64,000 nucleotides of DNA from Phycisphaerae bacterium (lineage in GTDB: Bacteria; Planctomycetota; Phycisphaerae; Phycisphaerales; UBA1924). The stretch spans positions 124,001 through 188,000 of the forward strand of contig JAEUIZ010000056.1 in NCBI GenBank assembly GCA_016793805.1, in the 5' to 3' direction. Below the pieces are notes generated by a model that did no database searches, was not told where the DNA came from, and worked only from the letters and a program-made list of their open reading frames with translations. Position numbers and translations under genes: made by a program. Of the stretch, positions 51,453 to 60,675 are shown one piece after another (the stretch's first letter is position 1; each line of letters opens with the position of its first letter).

Positions 51453-52721
51453 ATGCCCTCGAAAGCCGTCATCCTCGCCGCGTCGCCCTCTGCCGGTGAT
51501 CCGTTGGCGAGGTGGTGGCACCCGATCAAGGCGTCCTGGCCGCGGTACTGCATCGCCCCCGAGACGCGGGCGGTGAGCCTGGCGGAGTTCCAGTTCGCGG
51601 TGACCGGCCCGACGCCGGAGCGGATGGTCGAGGGCGGTCCGGTGCTGATCGGGGTGGGCCCGGAGTTGAGCCCGACGTCGCTGTACCAGTTGGTGGACCG
51701 GCTGCAACAGTTGGTCGTGCCGGCGGTGGTGCTGTTCCCGGTCGTGGACCAGGCGGCGCGCGGCCTCCAGGGGGGCGGGGTGCTGGTCGAGAGTTGGGAC
51801 GCGGACCCCGCGTTCCTCGCGGCGGCGCTGGCGACCCTCGGCGAGCGGCAGAGCACGGTTCGCGGCTTGCTCCAGGACCTCGCCATCGCCTCGCGGTACA
51901 GCGGAGGCGTGAGCGGGGAGATCGATCGGATCCACGAGGAACTCAACCTCGCCGCGGCGGTGCAGCAGGAGATGCTCCCGCGCCGGCTTCCGCGGGCCCC
52001 GGGCTTTGAGTGCGGGGTGCTCTTCCGTCCGGCGGGGTATGTCAGCGGGGACATCTACGACGTGGTGGACCTCGGGCAGGGGCTGGTGGCGTTCTTCATC
52101 GCGGATGCGGTGGGCCACGGGGTGCCCGCGGCGCTGATGACCATGGTGATCAGCAAGAGCCTGCGCATGACTCGGCCCGGGGACGGCGGCGGAGGGGTTG
52201 TGAGCCCAGCCGAGGCGATGACGCGGCTGAACGAGGAACTCTGTCGGGGCGTGGCCGGCTCGCCTCGGTTCAGCACGGCGGTGTACGGGCTGCTCGACAC
52301 GCGGACGCGAGAGGTGCGGCTGGCGGGCGCGGGACACCCCCCGCCGCTGCGGATCCGCGGGGCGAACCTGACGCGGGTGGAGACCGACGGCCCACTGCTG
52401 GGCGTGTTCCCCGGGGAGACCTACACCGAGACGAGTTTCACGCTCGGCCCGGACGAGACGCTGCTGCTCTACAGCGACGGGTTCGAGACGGCGTTCGCGC
52501 CGGCGGTGGACTCGCGTGGCAAACGCGGGACGGACTCGTACCTGGACGAGATCGCGAGCCTGGCTTGGCCGGATGGCAAGACGGCAACGACGATCGCGGG
52601 GGCGTTGCGGGACCTGGAATCTCGGATCGACCGGGCGGCGGGCTCGCTGCATCAGGCGGACGACGTGACGGCGGTGGCGTTGTGCTGCCGCGAGGCCGTA
52701 CCGTCGCTGGTGGCGGCGTAG
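51453..52721 (+). CDS. SpoIIE/RsbU-type PP2C phosphatase
   Basis: A 422-residue regulator. The N-terminal 150 residues look like a degenerate receiver-type alpha/beta domain (VEGGPVLIGVGPELSPTSLY, VVLFPVVDQAARGLQGGG). A coiled linker (EIDRIHEELNLAAAVQQEML) leads into the PP2C domain. GDIYDVVDLGQGLVAFFIADAVGHG carries the metal-binding Asps, LMTMVISKSLRM and MTRLNEELCR follow, and LLLYSDGFETA and HQADDVTAVAL complete the site. Such phosphatases act on anti-sigma antagonists in partner-switching, but none is next to it. Single gene. Confidence 0.88.
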   Translation: MPSKAVILAASPSAGDPLARWWHPIKASWPRYCIAPETRAVSLAEFQFAVTGPTPERMVEGGPVLIGVGPELSPTSLYQLVDRLQQLVVPAVVLFPVVDQAARGLQGGGVLVESWDADPAFLAAALATLGERQSTVRGLLQDLAIASRYSGGVSGEIDRIHEELNLAAAVQQEMLPRRLPRAPGFECGVLFRPAGYVSGDIYDVVDLGQGLVAFFIADAVGHGVPAALMTMVISKSLRMTRPGDGGGGVVSPAEAMTRLNEELCRGVAGSPRFSTAVYGLLDTRTREVRLAGAGHPPPLRIRGANLTRVETDGPLLGVFPGETYTETSFTLGPDETLLLYSDGFETAFAPAVDSRGKRGTDSYLDEIASLAWPDGKTATTIAGALRDLESRIDRAAGSLHQADDVTAVALCCREAVPSLVAA

Positions 52722-52925
52722 GGTGCAAGGGAAGAGGCCGGACGGGACTGCGCCCGCCCGGCCCCCGAGTCTGACGATCGCCCCCCCCTCCCCCCCTCCC
52801 AGTCTCCCACTCTCACTCTCTCCGACCCTGCGTCCTGCACGCGGACGCCGATGGTCCCCAGCGTGAGCCTCCCCTGCGAGCCCACCCCCACCTTCCATGA
52901 CCCGGCCAACGGACGGCCGAGCGAT

Positions 52926-52955
52926 CCGAGTCGCGGCGGGGTTGCCGCGGCTCGG
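52926..52955. terminator. hairpin between convergent genes
   Basis: Stem ccgag-cgcggc / gccgcg-ctcgg with two bulges around a six-base loop, between the phosphatase and porin genes. No T-run follows on either strand, so terminator activity is uncertain. The remaining 250 bases here are C-rich (runs of eight and six C) and show no gene. Confidence 0.4.
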
Positions 52956-52972
52956 TCGCCGGCGAGTCGAAG

Positions 52973-54151
52973 TCAGAAGATGAGTTGCATCTGGACGCGG
53001 AAGTTGAACTGATCGCCCTCGGAGTCGGCGAGGATGCCGGTGATGGTGCTCGAGGGCGTGATGCTCTCGGACTGTTTGTCGGGTGAGTAGAGGATGTCGA
53101 GGGTGAGTTTGGCGGACTGGGACTCGGGGGAGATGTAATGGTTGACGCCGAAGGTGACGGTGCTGAAGGCGGAGAAGTCGCCCGGGCGGTCGTTGTCGTC
53201 TGGGATGGAGATGTCGTAGCGGCCGAAGAGTTCCCACTGGTCGGCGACGAAGATACCGCCCTGGAGGACGAAGCCGAAGTCGTCGAGGGAGTTGCCGACG
53301 GAGGGGTCGATCATGCGATAGATGCCGGCGGCGAAGGCGTTCCACCCGCTGCCCTCGACGCAGACGTCGATGGTCCCGAGGAAGATGTCCATGTCGCCTG
53401 TGGCGAAGGTCTCGCCCCCGGACTGCCAGTGGGCGGCGCCGCCGAGTTTGCCGGCGTAGTCGGAGCCCTTGAAGGAGGTGAAGTCGGCGAAGCGGTCCCA
53501 CTGCCCCGCGAACTTCCACTCGCCGCGCGCGGTGAGGGCGTAGTCGGCCTCGGCCATGGAGGTGTAGTCGCTGTTGGCGGTGCCGGCGCCGTCGTCGATG
53601 GCGCCCCAGAACCGGAAGGACTCGGAGGAATAGTGGACGAAGGCGCCCTGCACGCGGTCGGGCCTGAAGGCGGCGTTGGTGGGGGAGTAGTCGGCGCCGA
53701 GTTGACGCCACTTGTCGACGTAGTCCTCCCAGAGGACGGGGAAGTAGAGTTGGCCCGCGCCGATGAACCATCCGCCGTCACCGAGGGCGTGGAGGAAGTA
53801 GGCGTCTTCGAGGGTGAAGGTCCCGCCGTCAATGTCGAAGTTGCCCTGGACGCGATAGGTGAATCCCGGGGCGACTTCGCCGGTGACCCAGAGGGTGGAG
53901 AGGCGGGTCTGGAAGCCTGTGGCGAGGTCCTCGTTGCCCGGGACGTTGTCGCGGGAGTTGATGTTGTAGCGGAACTGGAGGGCGCCCCCGATGGTGACGG
54001 GCGCCGGGGCGGCGGCGAGGGCGCTGGCGCGCGAGGCGGCGTCGGCGAGAAGATCGGCGGTCAGCGCCCGCGACTCCTCGGCGGTCTGGGCCATCGCGCT
54101 CCCGCACAGCAGCAGGGTCGTGGCCGCGGTTCGGATCACGTTCTTTGGCAT
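52973..54151 (-). CDS. outer-membrane porin (phosphate-selective porin O/P-like)
   Basis: A 392-residue outer-membrane beta barrel. A signal peptide (MPKNVIRTAATTLLLCGSAMA) precedes a short helical stretch, then alternating strands: GGALQFRYNINSRDNVPG, TYRVQGNFDIDGGTFTLEDAYF and GQLYFPVLWEDYVDKWRQ are typical of the OprO/OprP family. It ends with QFNFRVQMQLIF, an aromatic-terminal final strand as expected for insertion by Bam. Anion uptake is likely; the solute is unknown. It has its own promoter with a 50-base leader. Confidence 0.87.
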   Translation of the reverse strand: MPKNVIRTAATTLLLCGSAMAQTAEESRALTADLLADAASRASALAAAPAPVTIGGALQFRYNINSRDNVPGNEDLATGFQTRLSTLWVTGEVAPGFTYRVQGNFDIDGGTFTLEDAYFLHALGDGGWFIGAGQLYFPVLWEDYVDKWRQLGADYSPTNAAFRPDRVQGAFVHYSSESFRFWGAIDDGAGTANSDYTSMAEADYALTARGEWKFAGQWDRFADFTSFKGSDYAGKLGGAAHWQSGGETFATGDMDIFLGTIDVCVEGSGWNAFAAGIYRMIDPSVGNSLDDFGFVLQGGIFVADQWELFGRYDISIPDDNDRPGDFSAFSTVTFGVNHYISPESQSAKLTLDILYSPDKQSESITPSSTITGILADSEGDQFNFRVQMQLIF

Positions 54152-54201
54152 GACAGTCTCCTTGATCCGACGCGAGAATCGCGCCGGCATGATTGAGGAC
54201 A

Positions 54202-54229
54202 ATCATATCCTCTTTCCTGCCGGGATCAA
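54202..54229 (-). promoter_or_regulatory. sigma70-like promoter of the porin gene
   Basis: Minus strand: TTGATC, 16-base spacer, TATGAT, the closest -10 to consensus in the window. A small inverted repeat (gattg-aggac-aatc) lies directly downstream, where the transcript would begin. Confidence 0.65.
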
Positions 54230-54260
54230 GTCTGTCGCGGGATGGGGGTGGGGGGGAGGT

Positions 54261-55802
54261 TCAGAGTTGGTAGATGGGCCCGAGTTTGCCCTCGAGGTGG
54301 CGGAGGAGTGGGTCGGCCGAGAGGGGCTTGCCCGTGACGCGCTGGCAGAGGTCGCCGGCGCGGTACCGCCGCCCCGGGGCGTGGATGTGCGTGTTCAGCC
54401 ACGACTTGAGCGGCGCGAAGTTGCCGGTTCGGAGGTGCTCGTCCAGGTTGGGCGAGGCGGCACGGAGGGCCTCCCAGAACTGGGCGGCGTAGAGGTTGCC
54501 GAGGGTGTAGGTCGGGAAGTACCCGATGAGCCCGAAGGCCCAGTGGATGTCCTGCATGCACCCGCGGGCGTGGTCGGGCACGTCGAGGCCGAACGATTCC
54601 TTGAACAGGCGGTTCCAGGTGGCGGGGACGTCCTTGGCTTCGAGTGAGCCGCGGAGGAGGGCTCGTTCGATCTCGAAGCGGAGCATGATGTGGAGGTTGT
54701 AGGTGGCCTCGTCGGCCTCGACGCGGATGAAGGAGGGGCGGACGATGTTGGCGGCCTTGTAGAGGTGGTCCGGGGCGTAGGGTTCGAGGGCCGGGCCGAG
54801 GAACTTCTTGGCGTGGGGGAGTGCCCACTCCCAGAACGGGCGTCCGCGTCCGACGAAGTTCTCCCAGAGGCGGGACTGGCTCTCGTGGATGCCCAGGGAG
54901 ATGGCGGAGGCGAGCGGGGTGCCGGCCAGGGGGATGGTCTCGCCGTCGGGGGTGCGGAGGGAGCCGGACTTGGGGAGGCCCTGCTCGTAGAGCCCGTGGC
55001 CCATCTCGTGCAGGGTGCCGTAGAGCGCATCGGCGAAACTGGACTCGCGGTAGCGGGTGGTGAGGCGGGTGTCGCCGGGGGCGAGGCCCTCGCAGAAGGG
55101 GTGGGTGGTGGTGTCGAGGCGGCCGGCCTTGAGGTCGAAGCCCATGGATTCCAGGACGAAGAGCCCGAACTTGTGCTGGCGGTCGGGCTCGATCTTCACC
55201 CTCAGCGGGGCGTCCGAGGGCGGCTTCGGGGAGGCGGCGATGCGGGCGACGAGGTCGGAGAGGCGGGCGCGGAGAGGCGTGAAGATGGCCTCGACCTGGC
55301 GCGCGGTCATGCCCGGCTCGTACTCGTTGAGGAGGGCGTCGTAGGGCTCGCCCAGGGGCGCGTGCCCGTAGCAGGCGGCCTTCTGGCGGGCCAGGCCGAT
55401 CATCCTCGTGAGCCACGGGGCGAAGGCGTCGAAGTCGCTCCGCGGCTTGGCGGCCTTCCAGGCCTCCGTCGATTCGCTGGCGGTCTTGGCGATCTCGGCG
55501 ACGAGGCTCGCGGGGAGTTTGACGGCCAGGTCGTAGTCGCGGCGCATCTCTCGGACGAGCGCGGCCCAGGGGGAATCCGCGGGGATGGAAGCGTCGGCCT
55601 CGCACGCGGCGATGAGGTCGCCCAGTTCCGGGCTCGTGCGGCGCTCGTGCTCGAGCGACGCGATGAGGGCCTGCTGCTCGGCGCGGGCGGGGGCGCCGGC
55701 GGGGGGCATGTACGTCTCCTGGTCCCAGTTCAGGAGCGCGTGGACCGATCGGAGCGTCGCGGCGTCACGCGCGAGGGCGCACAAGCGGGCGAGAGCGGGC
55801 AT
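54261..55802 (-). CDS. M32 family carboxypeptidase (Taq-type)
   Basis: A 513-residue metallo-carboxypeptidase that removes C-terminal residues from peptides, normally cytoplasmic. The zinc motif is HEMGH (265-269), with HESQSRLWENFVGR (306 onward) providing the third ligand. LDTTTHPFCEGL (about 229-240) is the family's DxRxTxHPF region with Thr in place of Arg, and SVHALLNWDQETYMPP the N-terminal block. Length is normal. It is followed by the porin gene, both on the minus strand but with a separate promoter for the porin. Confidence 0.94.
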   Translation of the reverse strand: MPALARLCALARDAATLRSVHALLNWDQETYMPPAGAPARAEQQALIASLEHERRTSPELGDLIAACEADASIPADSPWAALVREMRRDYDLAVKLPASLVAEIAKTASESTEAWKAAKPRSDFDAFAPWLTRMIGLARQKAACYGHAPLGEPYDALLNEYEPGMTARQVEAIFTPLRARLSDLVARIAASPKPPSDAPLRVKIEPDRQHKFGLFVLESMGFDLKAGRLDTTTHPFCEGLAPGDTRLTTRYRESSFADALYGTLHEMGHGLYEQGLPKSGSLRTPDGETIPLAGTPLASAISLGIHESQSRLWENFVGRGRPFWEWALPHAKKFLGPALEPYAPDHLYKAANIVRPSFIRVEADEATYNLHIMLRFEIERALLRGSLEAKDVPATWNRLFKESFGLDVPDHARGCMQDIHWAFGLIGYFPTYTLGNLYAAQFWEALRAASPNLDEHLRTGNFAPLKSWLNTHIHAPGRRYRAGDLCQRVTGKPLSADPLLRHLEGKLGPIYQL

Positions 55803-55824
55803 GGGGGCTCCTTTGGATCGGAGT

Positions 55825-56808
55825 CTAGGGCCCGGTGCGCGGGCGCTTCACCGCCAGCGCGAGGAGGTTCTTCCACGCGGTCACGGAGGCGGGGTTGCGG
55901 CGGAGCGCGCGCCAGCCGGTGCGGAGGGCTTCGGCGCGTCGGCCCTGTCGGTGGGCGCGCCAGGCGGCGCCGATGAGGATGCCCATGACCTGTTCCGAGG
56001 CCTTGGGCAGCGGGACGAAGGGCAGATCGGCGGGCACGTCCATCGGCTTGCCGAGCGAGAGGTCGTCGAGGCCCCATTCGAGGATCTCGCCGCCGGGCCC
56101 GGTGCGGGCGCGGGCGCGGCGCTGCTCCTGGAGGATGCGCGGGAGTCTCTCGTGGAAGAGGCGTTCGGCGCTGGGCTGGTTGTGGGTGACGGAGCGGTCG
56201 TGGAGGCGGTAGCGGTAATCGACGTGCGGCTCGAAGGCGACGCGGTGGGCCTCGGCGAAGCGGAGTTGGAGGTCGTGGTCCTCGCCGGTGGTCCCGAGGT
56301 GGCGGACGCCCCCCAGCCTGCGGAGCAGGTCGGTGCGCATGAGCCAGGTCCCGTTGTGGGTTCGGATGTGTCCGCGCCGCAGTTCGGCGGTGATGTCCTC
56401 GGGCGTGTCGCCGCAGCCCATCTCGGCGAGGACCTCGCCGCGCTCGTCCATGGATTCGAGTTGCCCGCAGACGGCGCCGAACTCGGGGTGGGCGCGGAGG
56501 AACGCGACCTGGCGGGCGAGGCGTCCGGGCGGGAGGATGTCGTCGTGGTCGCACCGGCAGACGAACTCGCCCCGGGCGTGCTCGAGGGCGGTGTTGAGGC
56601 TGGCGGCGATGAACCTGCCCTTGTTGCGGAGGACGACGATCCGAGGGTCGCCGATGGCGCGGAGCATGTCGGGGGTGCCGTCGGTGCTCCCGTCGTCGGA
56701 GCAGACGACCTGGACGTTCACGCCCCGCTGGTCGAGGGCGGCGCGGACGGTCTCGGTGATGAACCGGGTGCTGTTGTAGGTGGGGATGAGGACGGTGGCA
56801 TCGGTCAT
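55825..56808 (-). CDS. glycosyltransferase family 2
   Basis: A 327-residue GT-A sugar transferase for surface glycans. ATVLIPTYNSTRFITETV opens the nucleotide-sugar domain, VVCSDDGSTDGTPDML has the first Asp pair, and RGEFVCRCDHDDI the metal-binding DxD-like motif. TTGEDHDLQLRFAEAHRVAF carries the catalytic ED region. A C-terminal basic helix region (AWRAHRQGRRAEALRTGWRA) may bind membrane. The ATG lies seven bases after the flippase stop, so these two are one operon. No other assembly genes are present. Confidence 0.9.
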   Translation of the reverse strand: MTDATVLIPTYNSTRFITETVRAALDQRGVNVQVVCSDDGSTDGTPDMLRAIGDPRIVVLRNKGRFIAASLNTALEHARGEFVCRCDHDDILPPGRLARQVAFLRAHPEFGAVCGQLESMDERGEVLAEMGCGDTPEDITAELRRGHIRTHNGTWLMRTDLLRRLGGVRHLGTTGEDHDLQLRFAEAHRVAFEPHVDYRYRLHDRSVTHNQPSAERLFHERLPRILQEQRRARARTGPGGEILEWGLDDLSLGKPMDVPADLPFVPLPKASEQVMGILIGAAWRAHRQGRRAEALRTGWRALRRNPASVTAWKNLLALAVKRPRTGP

Positions 56809-56815
56809 GGGAGTC

Positions 56816-58216
56816 TCATCGGATGGCGGCGAGGCCGATCGAGAGGGCAGCGATGGCGGCGACGGCGGCATCGACGCGGGGCGTGTAGACGCCGTGCTTG
56901 CGGGCGCGCCAGACGACGAAGGCGTAGTTGAGCCATTCGGTGAGGGCGAGGCCGAGGATGAACCCGCGTTCGCCGGCGATCGCAAAGCCGATGAGGGTCC
57001 CGGCGGACATGAAGACGAGCAGGGAGATGAGGAGGACGACGATCTGGTCGCTGCGGCCCAGGGCGAGGAGGGCGTGCCCGTAACTCTGGCTGACGATCAT
57101 GGCGAAGGAGCCAGCGGCGATGATGCGGAGCATCCACCCCGCGTCGTGGAAGGGCGCGGCATAGAGGACGCGGACGATGTCGGGACCAAAGACGACGAGC
57201 AGCGCGATGGCGCAGGCCGAGGGGACGAGGACGAGCCCGCGGACCTGCTCGACGCGCTGGCGGATGCGGTCCGGCGCCTCGCGTGCGGCCTTGGCGAGGA
57301 GCGGGAACATGACGGCGGTGCCGAGCGTTCCGATGGCGGCGGGGAGCATGGTCCCGAGGTTCTGGGCGATGGAGTAGATCCCGAGGCGGTCGGGGGCGAT
57401 GAGTTTGCCGAGGAGGAGTTGGTCGAGTTTGAGCCCGAGGAAGGTGAGGACGGTGCTGAGGAAGATCCAGCGAGCGAAGCGGAAGATGCCGCGCGCCGCC
57501 TCGGGGTCCCAGGCGAGTCGGTTGCGGACGGAGCGGTCGAGGAGGTGGCTGCCGACGAGTTGGACGAGCGCGCCGACGTAGCCGCCCAGGACGAGGGCCC
57601 AGACCGCGTGCGGGGCCCAGGCGGGATCGGAGCGGGCGAGGACGGCGAAGCCGATGGTGGCGGCCATGCCCGAGACCTGGGTGATGATGTTGAGCGTCGT
57701 CACGCGCCCGAGGTGGAGTTTGCGGTTGAGGGTGTAGAGCGCGGTGGAGTTGAAGCCGGCGATGACGACGGTGAGCGCGGTGGCGGGGAACACATAGAGG
57801 AAGCCCGGGGTGCTGGAGTAGAAGGCAGCGAGCGGCCACGCGAGCGCGAGGGCGACGAGCCAGAGCGCGGCGCCGCGGATGATCTGCATGGTCCAGGCGG
57901 TGTTGATGAAGCGAGGGTCGTCGCCGCGCGGGCTCTGGACGATGCTGGGTCCGATGCCGATGTCCGAGAGCATCTCGAGCCCGACGCGGAAGGTCTGGGC
58001 GAGGGCCATGATGCCGAAGGCTTCCGGGGCGACGAGACGGGTGAGGATGAGGTTGGTGACCAGACGCAGAACCTGGCCGGTGCCATAGGCGCCCATGGTC
58101 CAGGTGGCGGCGCGGATGGGTGCCTTGGCCCAGGCGCGGCGAGCGAAGGCGAGCGGGTGTCGCGTCGCCATGCGCCAGCGTTCATGGGATGGGGGCGGGT
58201 CGATCACCTCGGCCAT
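56816..58216 (-). CDS. Wzx-like oligosaccharide flippase
   Basis: A 466-residue MATE/MVF-superfamily membrane protein with twelve to fourteen spans. TWTMGAYGTGQVLRLVTNLI and LTRLVAPEAFGIMALAQTFR are the family's start, with the charged SDIGIGPSIVQSPRGD loop. It exports lipid-linked oligosaccharide for cell-surface polysaccharide or teichuronic-type polymers (exact substrate unknown). Followed by the GT2 gene. Confidence 0.9.
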   Translation of the reverse strand: MAEVIDPPPSHERWRMATRHPLAFARRAWAKAPIRAATWTMGAYGTGQVLRLVTNLILTRLVAPEAFGIMALAQTFRVGLEMLSDIGIGPSIVQSPRGDDPRFINTAWTMQIIRGAALWLVALALAWPLAAFYSSTPGFLYVFPATALTVVIAGFNSTALYTLNRKLHLGRVTTLNIITQVSGMAATIGFAVLARSDPAWAPHAVWALVLGGYVGALVQLVGSHLLDRSVRNRLAWDPEAARGIFRFARWIFLSTVLTFLGLKLDQLLLGKLIAPDRLGIYSIAQNLGTMLPAAIGTLGTAVMFPLLAKAAREAPDRIRQRVEQVRGLVLVPSACAIALLVVFGPDIVRVLYAAPFHDAGWMLRIIAAGSFAMIVSQSYGHALLALGRSDQIVVLLISLLVFMSAGTLIGFAIAGERGFILGLALTEWLNYAFVVWRARKHGVYTPRVDAAVAAIAALSIGLAAIR

Positions 58217-58363
58217 GCGGAGTCCCTACGACGACCGATCGGTGGATGATCGGCGAGGGAGGATCGGTCCGAAGCGTATGGGACCTTGCTGGAGGCGTGG
58301 AATTCGGCGTCCGCTCGGTGCGAGAGGCGCGGTTGGGCCTCAGGGATCGGGCGAGCGGCTGGC

Positions 58364-58672
58364 TCAGAAGCCGCTCTTGGTCTTGCTGGTGACCTTGTCC
58401 TCGGTGAGCGTGACGACGATGAGTTTCCCGCCGTCTTTCCAGGAGTAGACGCGCGACTTGCTGTACTTTTCGCCCTGGGATTGGGAGATGCCTGCGCCGG
58501 AGACGGAGAAGCCGCCGGACTCTTCCTTGGTGCCCTCGCCGAGGATGGCCTCGACCTGGTCGAGGGTCATGCCGTTGGCGATCTTGTCGAAGTTCTCCTG
58601 TGTGAACTTGTCCTCGCACCCGACGAGGAAGATGGAGGCGGCGAGGGCGAGAGCGGCAAGGACGATGCGCAT
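58364..58672 (-). CDS. small lipoprotein, BamE/SmpA-like
   Basis: A 102-residue lipoprotein: signal MRIVLAALALAASIFLVGC, then a SmpA/OmlA-like domain with NFDKIANGMTLDQVEAILGE and SRVYSWKDGGKLIVVTLTED. BamE-like domains occur in the outer-membrane assembly complex and in many unrelated small lipoproteins (DUF3862 group). No Bam genes are nearby, so the second is likelier. AAGGAG-like sequence precedes the ATG. Confidence 0.8.
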   Translation of the reverse strand: MRIVLAALALAASIFLVGCEDKFTQENFDKIANGMTLDQVEAILGEGTKEESGGFSVSGAGISQSQGEKYSKSRVYSWKDGGKLIVVTLTEDKVTSKTKSGF

Positions 58673-58870
58673 GGTGTGCTCCTTATGGAATGGTAGCGGG
58701 TGGGGGCTGGAGGCGGCCCAAGCGGGCCAGTGCAGACCCGGGCGTGAACAGGTGTTCGCGCCGCACAAGAATCGTTCCAAGCAAGGTACACAGATGTTTG
58801 CCACGAGAGGCAGCGCGGGCTCCGCGTTCTAGGACGAAGGCGACACATCTAATGTAAGGAGAAAGTTCTC
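58673..58870. other. intergenic stretch without a gene
   Basis: Between the divergent lipoprotein and haloperoxidase genes. I checked both strands for tRNA cloverleaf elements, hairpins and small frames and see nothing I can support. The right end is AT-richer and leads into the haloperoxidase promoter. Confidence 0.5.
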
Positions 58871-58899
58871 TTGACGGAATCGTGCGGACGCGGTAGTCT
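58871..58899 (+). promoter_or_regulatory. sigma70-like promoter of the haloperoxidase-like gene
   Basis: TTGACG, 17-base spacer ending in GCGG, TAGTCT, about 90 bases before the ATG. Both hexamers and the spacer resemble the Cys-rich operon promoter. Confidence 0.55.
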
Positions 58900-58990
58900 G
58901 ACTGCGCTGTTGCTAGGAGGTGCGCTGCGAGGAGCGGCGCGTTGGCGGGGCCCATGTGGGGCGCCGCCACAGCGTTCAGGGAGACTCAAC

Positions 58991-60448
58991 ATGAGACGGA
59001 TGGCGTGGGCGGCATGCGTGTCGGCGTGCGTGTCGGCGTGCGCGGCGCGTGCGGACGTGGTGACGGACTGGAACAACGTTCTGCTCGACACGATCCGTGC
59101 GGTCGGAGGCGGGCCGTGCCCGATCTCGCGCTCGAACGCGATGGTGCACGTGGCGATGTTCGACGCGATCAACTCGATCGAGCGGGTGTACGACCCGTAC
59201 ATCGGGTTCTTCCCCTGCCCGCCGAACGCGAGCAAGGAGGCGGCGGCGGCGCAGGCGGCGCGCGACGTGCTCGTGCATCTGTACCCGGCACGGCAGGCGG
59301 TGTATGACGCGGCGCTGGCGGGATCGCTGGCGGCGATTCCCAACGGCCCGTCGAAGGCGGCGGGGATCGCGCTGGGCGCAGCGTGCGCGCAGGGCTGCAT
59401 CCAGAGCCGCGCCAACGACGGGACGCAGAACCTGCCGGCGTACGTGCTGGGCGGGTCGCCGGGCGACTGGAAGCCGACGTTTCCCGACTTCACGTTCCCC
59501 CCGCACGCGCCGGGCTGGGGCAAGACCAAGCCGTGGGTCATGGACAACGTGAAGAAGTTCGTGGACAAGGGCCCGGCGGGGTACACGAACATGACGCAGT
59601 GGCTCAAGAGCGCGCGCTACGCGGCGGACTTCAACGAGGTGAAGTCGCTGGGCGCGTACAACAGCCCGACACGGACGGAGGAGCAGACGCGGGTCGCGTT
59701 CTTCTGGGCCAACGACTTGGACGGGACGTACAAGCCCCCGGGCCACCTCAACTACATCACGCAGGTGATCGCGCACCAGCAGGACCTGACGCTGGGCGAG
59801 CGGGCGCGGATCTTTGCGCTGGCGAACCTGGCGATGGGCGACGCGGGCGTGGCGGCGTGGTACACGAAGTACGAGACCAGAATCGACCTGTGGCGTCCGA
59901 TCACGGGGATCCGCGAGGCGGACACGGACGGGAACGCGGCGACGGTCAAGGACGCGACGTGGGAGCCGCTGAACCCGTTCAGCCCGACGTTCCCGGCGTG
60001 GGCGTCGGGCCACGCGACATTTGGCGCGGCGCACGCGGGGGTGATGGCGGCGTTCTTCTGCACCGACAACGTGACGTTCACGATCGACTCGGAGGACCCG
60101 TTCTACCAGTCGCTGCCCTCGCACCCGCCGCGGACGTTCCATCGCTTCTCCGACGCGGCGTGGGAGAACGCGATGAGCCGGATCTACCTGGGCGTGCACT
60201 GGCGTGTCGACGCGGACACGGGCAACCGGGCGGGGCTCAAGATTGGGAAGTACGCGGTGGACCATTACCTCCGACCGAGGAACAAGGCGGATTTCGACAA
60301 GAACGGCGTGAAGAACGTCCAGGACGTGATCGCCTTCCTCGGCGCGTTCCAGCAGCAGAACTGGCGAGCGGACTACACCTGTGACGGAACGGTCAACGGT
60401 GCTGACACGATCGCGTTCCTCCATTGCTACCTGCGAAACTGCCGCTGA
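58991..60448 (+). CDS. exported vanadium haloperoxidase-like protein with dockerin tail
   Basis: A 485-residue exported protein (signal peptide MRRMAWAACVSACVSACAARA). It belongs to the vanadium haloperoxidase/PAP2 superfamily: DLWRPITGIREA (299-310) with the Arg, FPAWASGHATFGAAHAG (334-350) with the Ser-Gly-His, and SRIYLGVHWRVD (396-407) with the last Arg/His. These residues bind vanadate or phosphate, so it is either a halide oxidase or an acid phosphatase. Lys before the first Arg, normal for haloperoxidases, is not clearly present. The C-terminus has two EF-hand-like dockerin loops (DFDKNGVKNVQD at 434-445 and the CDGTVNGAD loop) ending LRNCR, unlike the GC-type tags elsewhere. AGGGAG precedes the ATG. 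Confidence 0.86.
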   Translation: MRRMAWAACVSACVSACAARADVVTDWNNVLLDTIRAVGGGPCPISRSNAMVHVAMFDAINSIERVYDPYIGFFPCPPNASKEAAAAQAARDVLVHLYPARQAVYDAALAGSLAAIPNGPSKAAGIALGAACAQGCIQSRANDGTQNLPAYVLGGSPGDWKPTFPDFTFPPHAPGWGKTKPWVMDNVKKFVDKGPAGYTNMTQWLKSARYAADFNEVKSLGAYNSPTRTEEQTRVAFFWANDLDGTYKPPGHLNYITQVIAHQQDLTLGERARIFALANLAMGDAGVAAWYTKYETRIDLWRPITGIREADTDGNAATVKDATWEPLNPFSPTFPAWASGHATFGAAHAGVMAAFFCTDNVTFTIDSEDPFYQSLPSHPPRTFHRFSDAAWENAMSRIYLGVHWRVDADTGNRAGLKIGKYAVDHYLRPRNKADFDKNGVKNVQDVIAFLGAFQQQNWRADYTCDGTVNGADTIAFLHCYLRNCR

Positions 60449-60490
60449 GGCAGTCGCGGCATGCCGCGAGGCGAGCGCACGACAACGACG

Positions 60491-60522
60491 AGCCCCGGTC
60501 ACACTGGCCGGGGCTCTTTCTT
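60491..60522 (+). terminator. rho-independent terminator of the haloperoxidase-like gene
   Basis: Perfect eight-base stem (agccccgg / ccggggct) with a nine-base loop, followed by CTTTCTT. Located 42 bases after the stop. Confidence 0.78.
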
Positions 60523-60594
60523 GCGCCGAAGGGCACGGCGGCCCGCTCCCCTGGCGCCGGGTTCATGCGTTCGCCTGTCCTGCGCTTCAAAATG

Positions 60595-60631
60595 AAAACC
60601 GACCGCGTCGGAGGAACCGAGCGCGGCCGGT
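60595..60631 (-). terminator. terminator of the sigma-factor operon
   Basis: Minus strand: accggccgcg pairs with cgcggtcggt (one mismatch), a 14-base loop, then TTTTCATTTTG. It lies 44 bases after the PDZ gene stop and faces the haloperoxidase terminator. Confidence 0.72.
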
Positions 60632-60675
60632 AGCGGAGATCGGGTTGTCTCGCGGCCGCCCGCGGGGTTGGGGTG

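Noticed and set aside
58364-58672. Calling the small lipoprotein BamE
   Set aside because: The SmpA-like fold is shared by many small lipoproteins, and no outer-membrane assembly gene is nearby.
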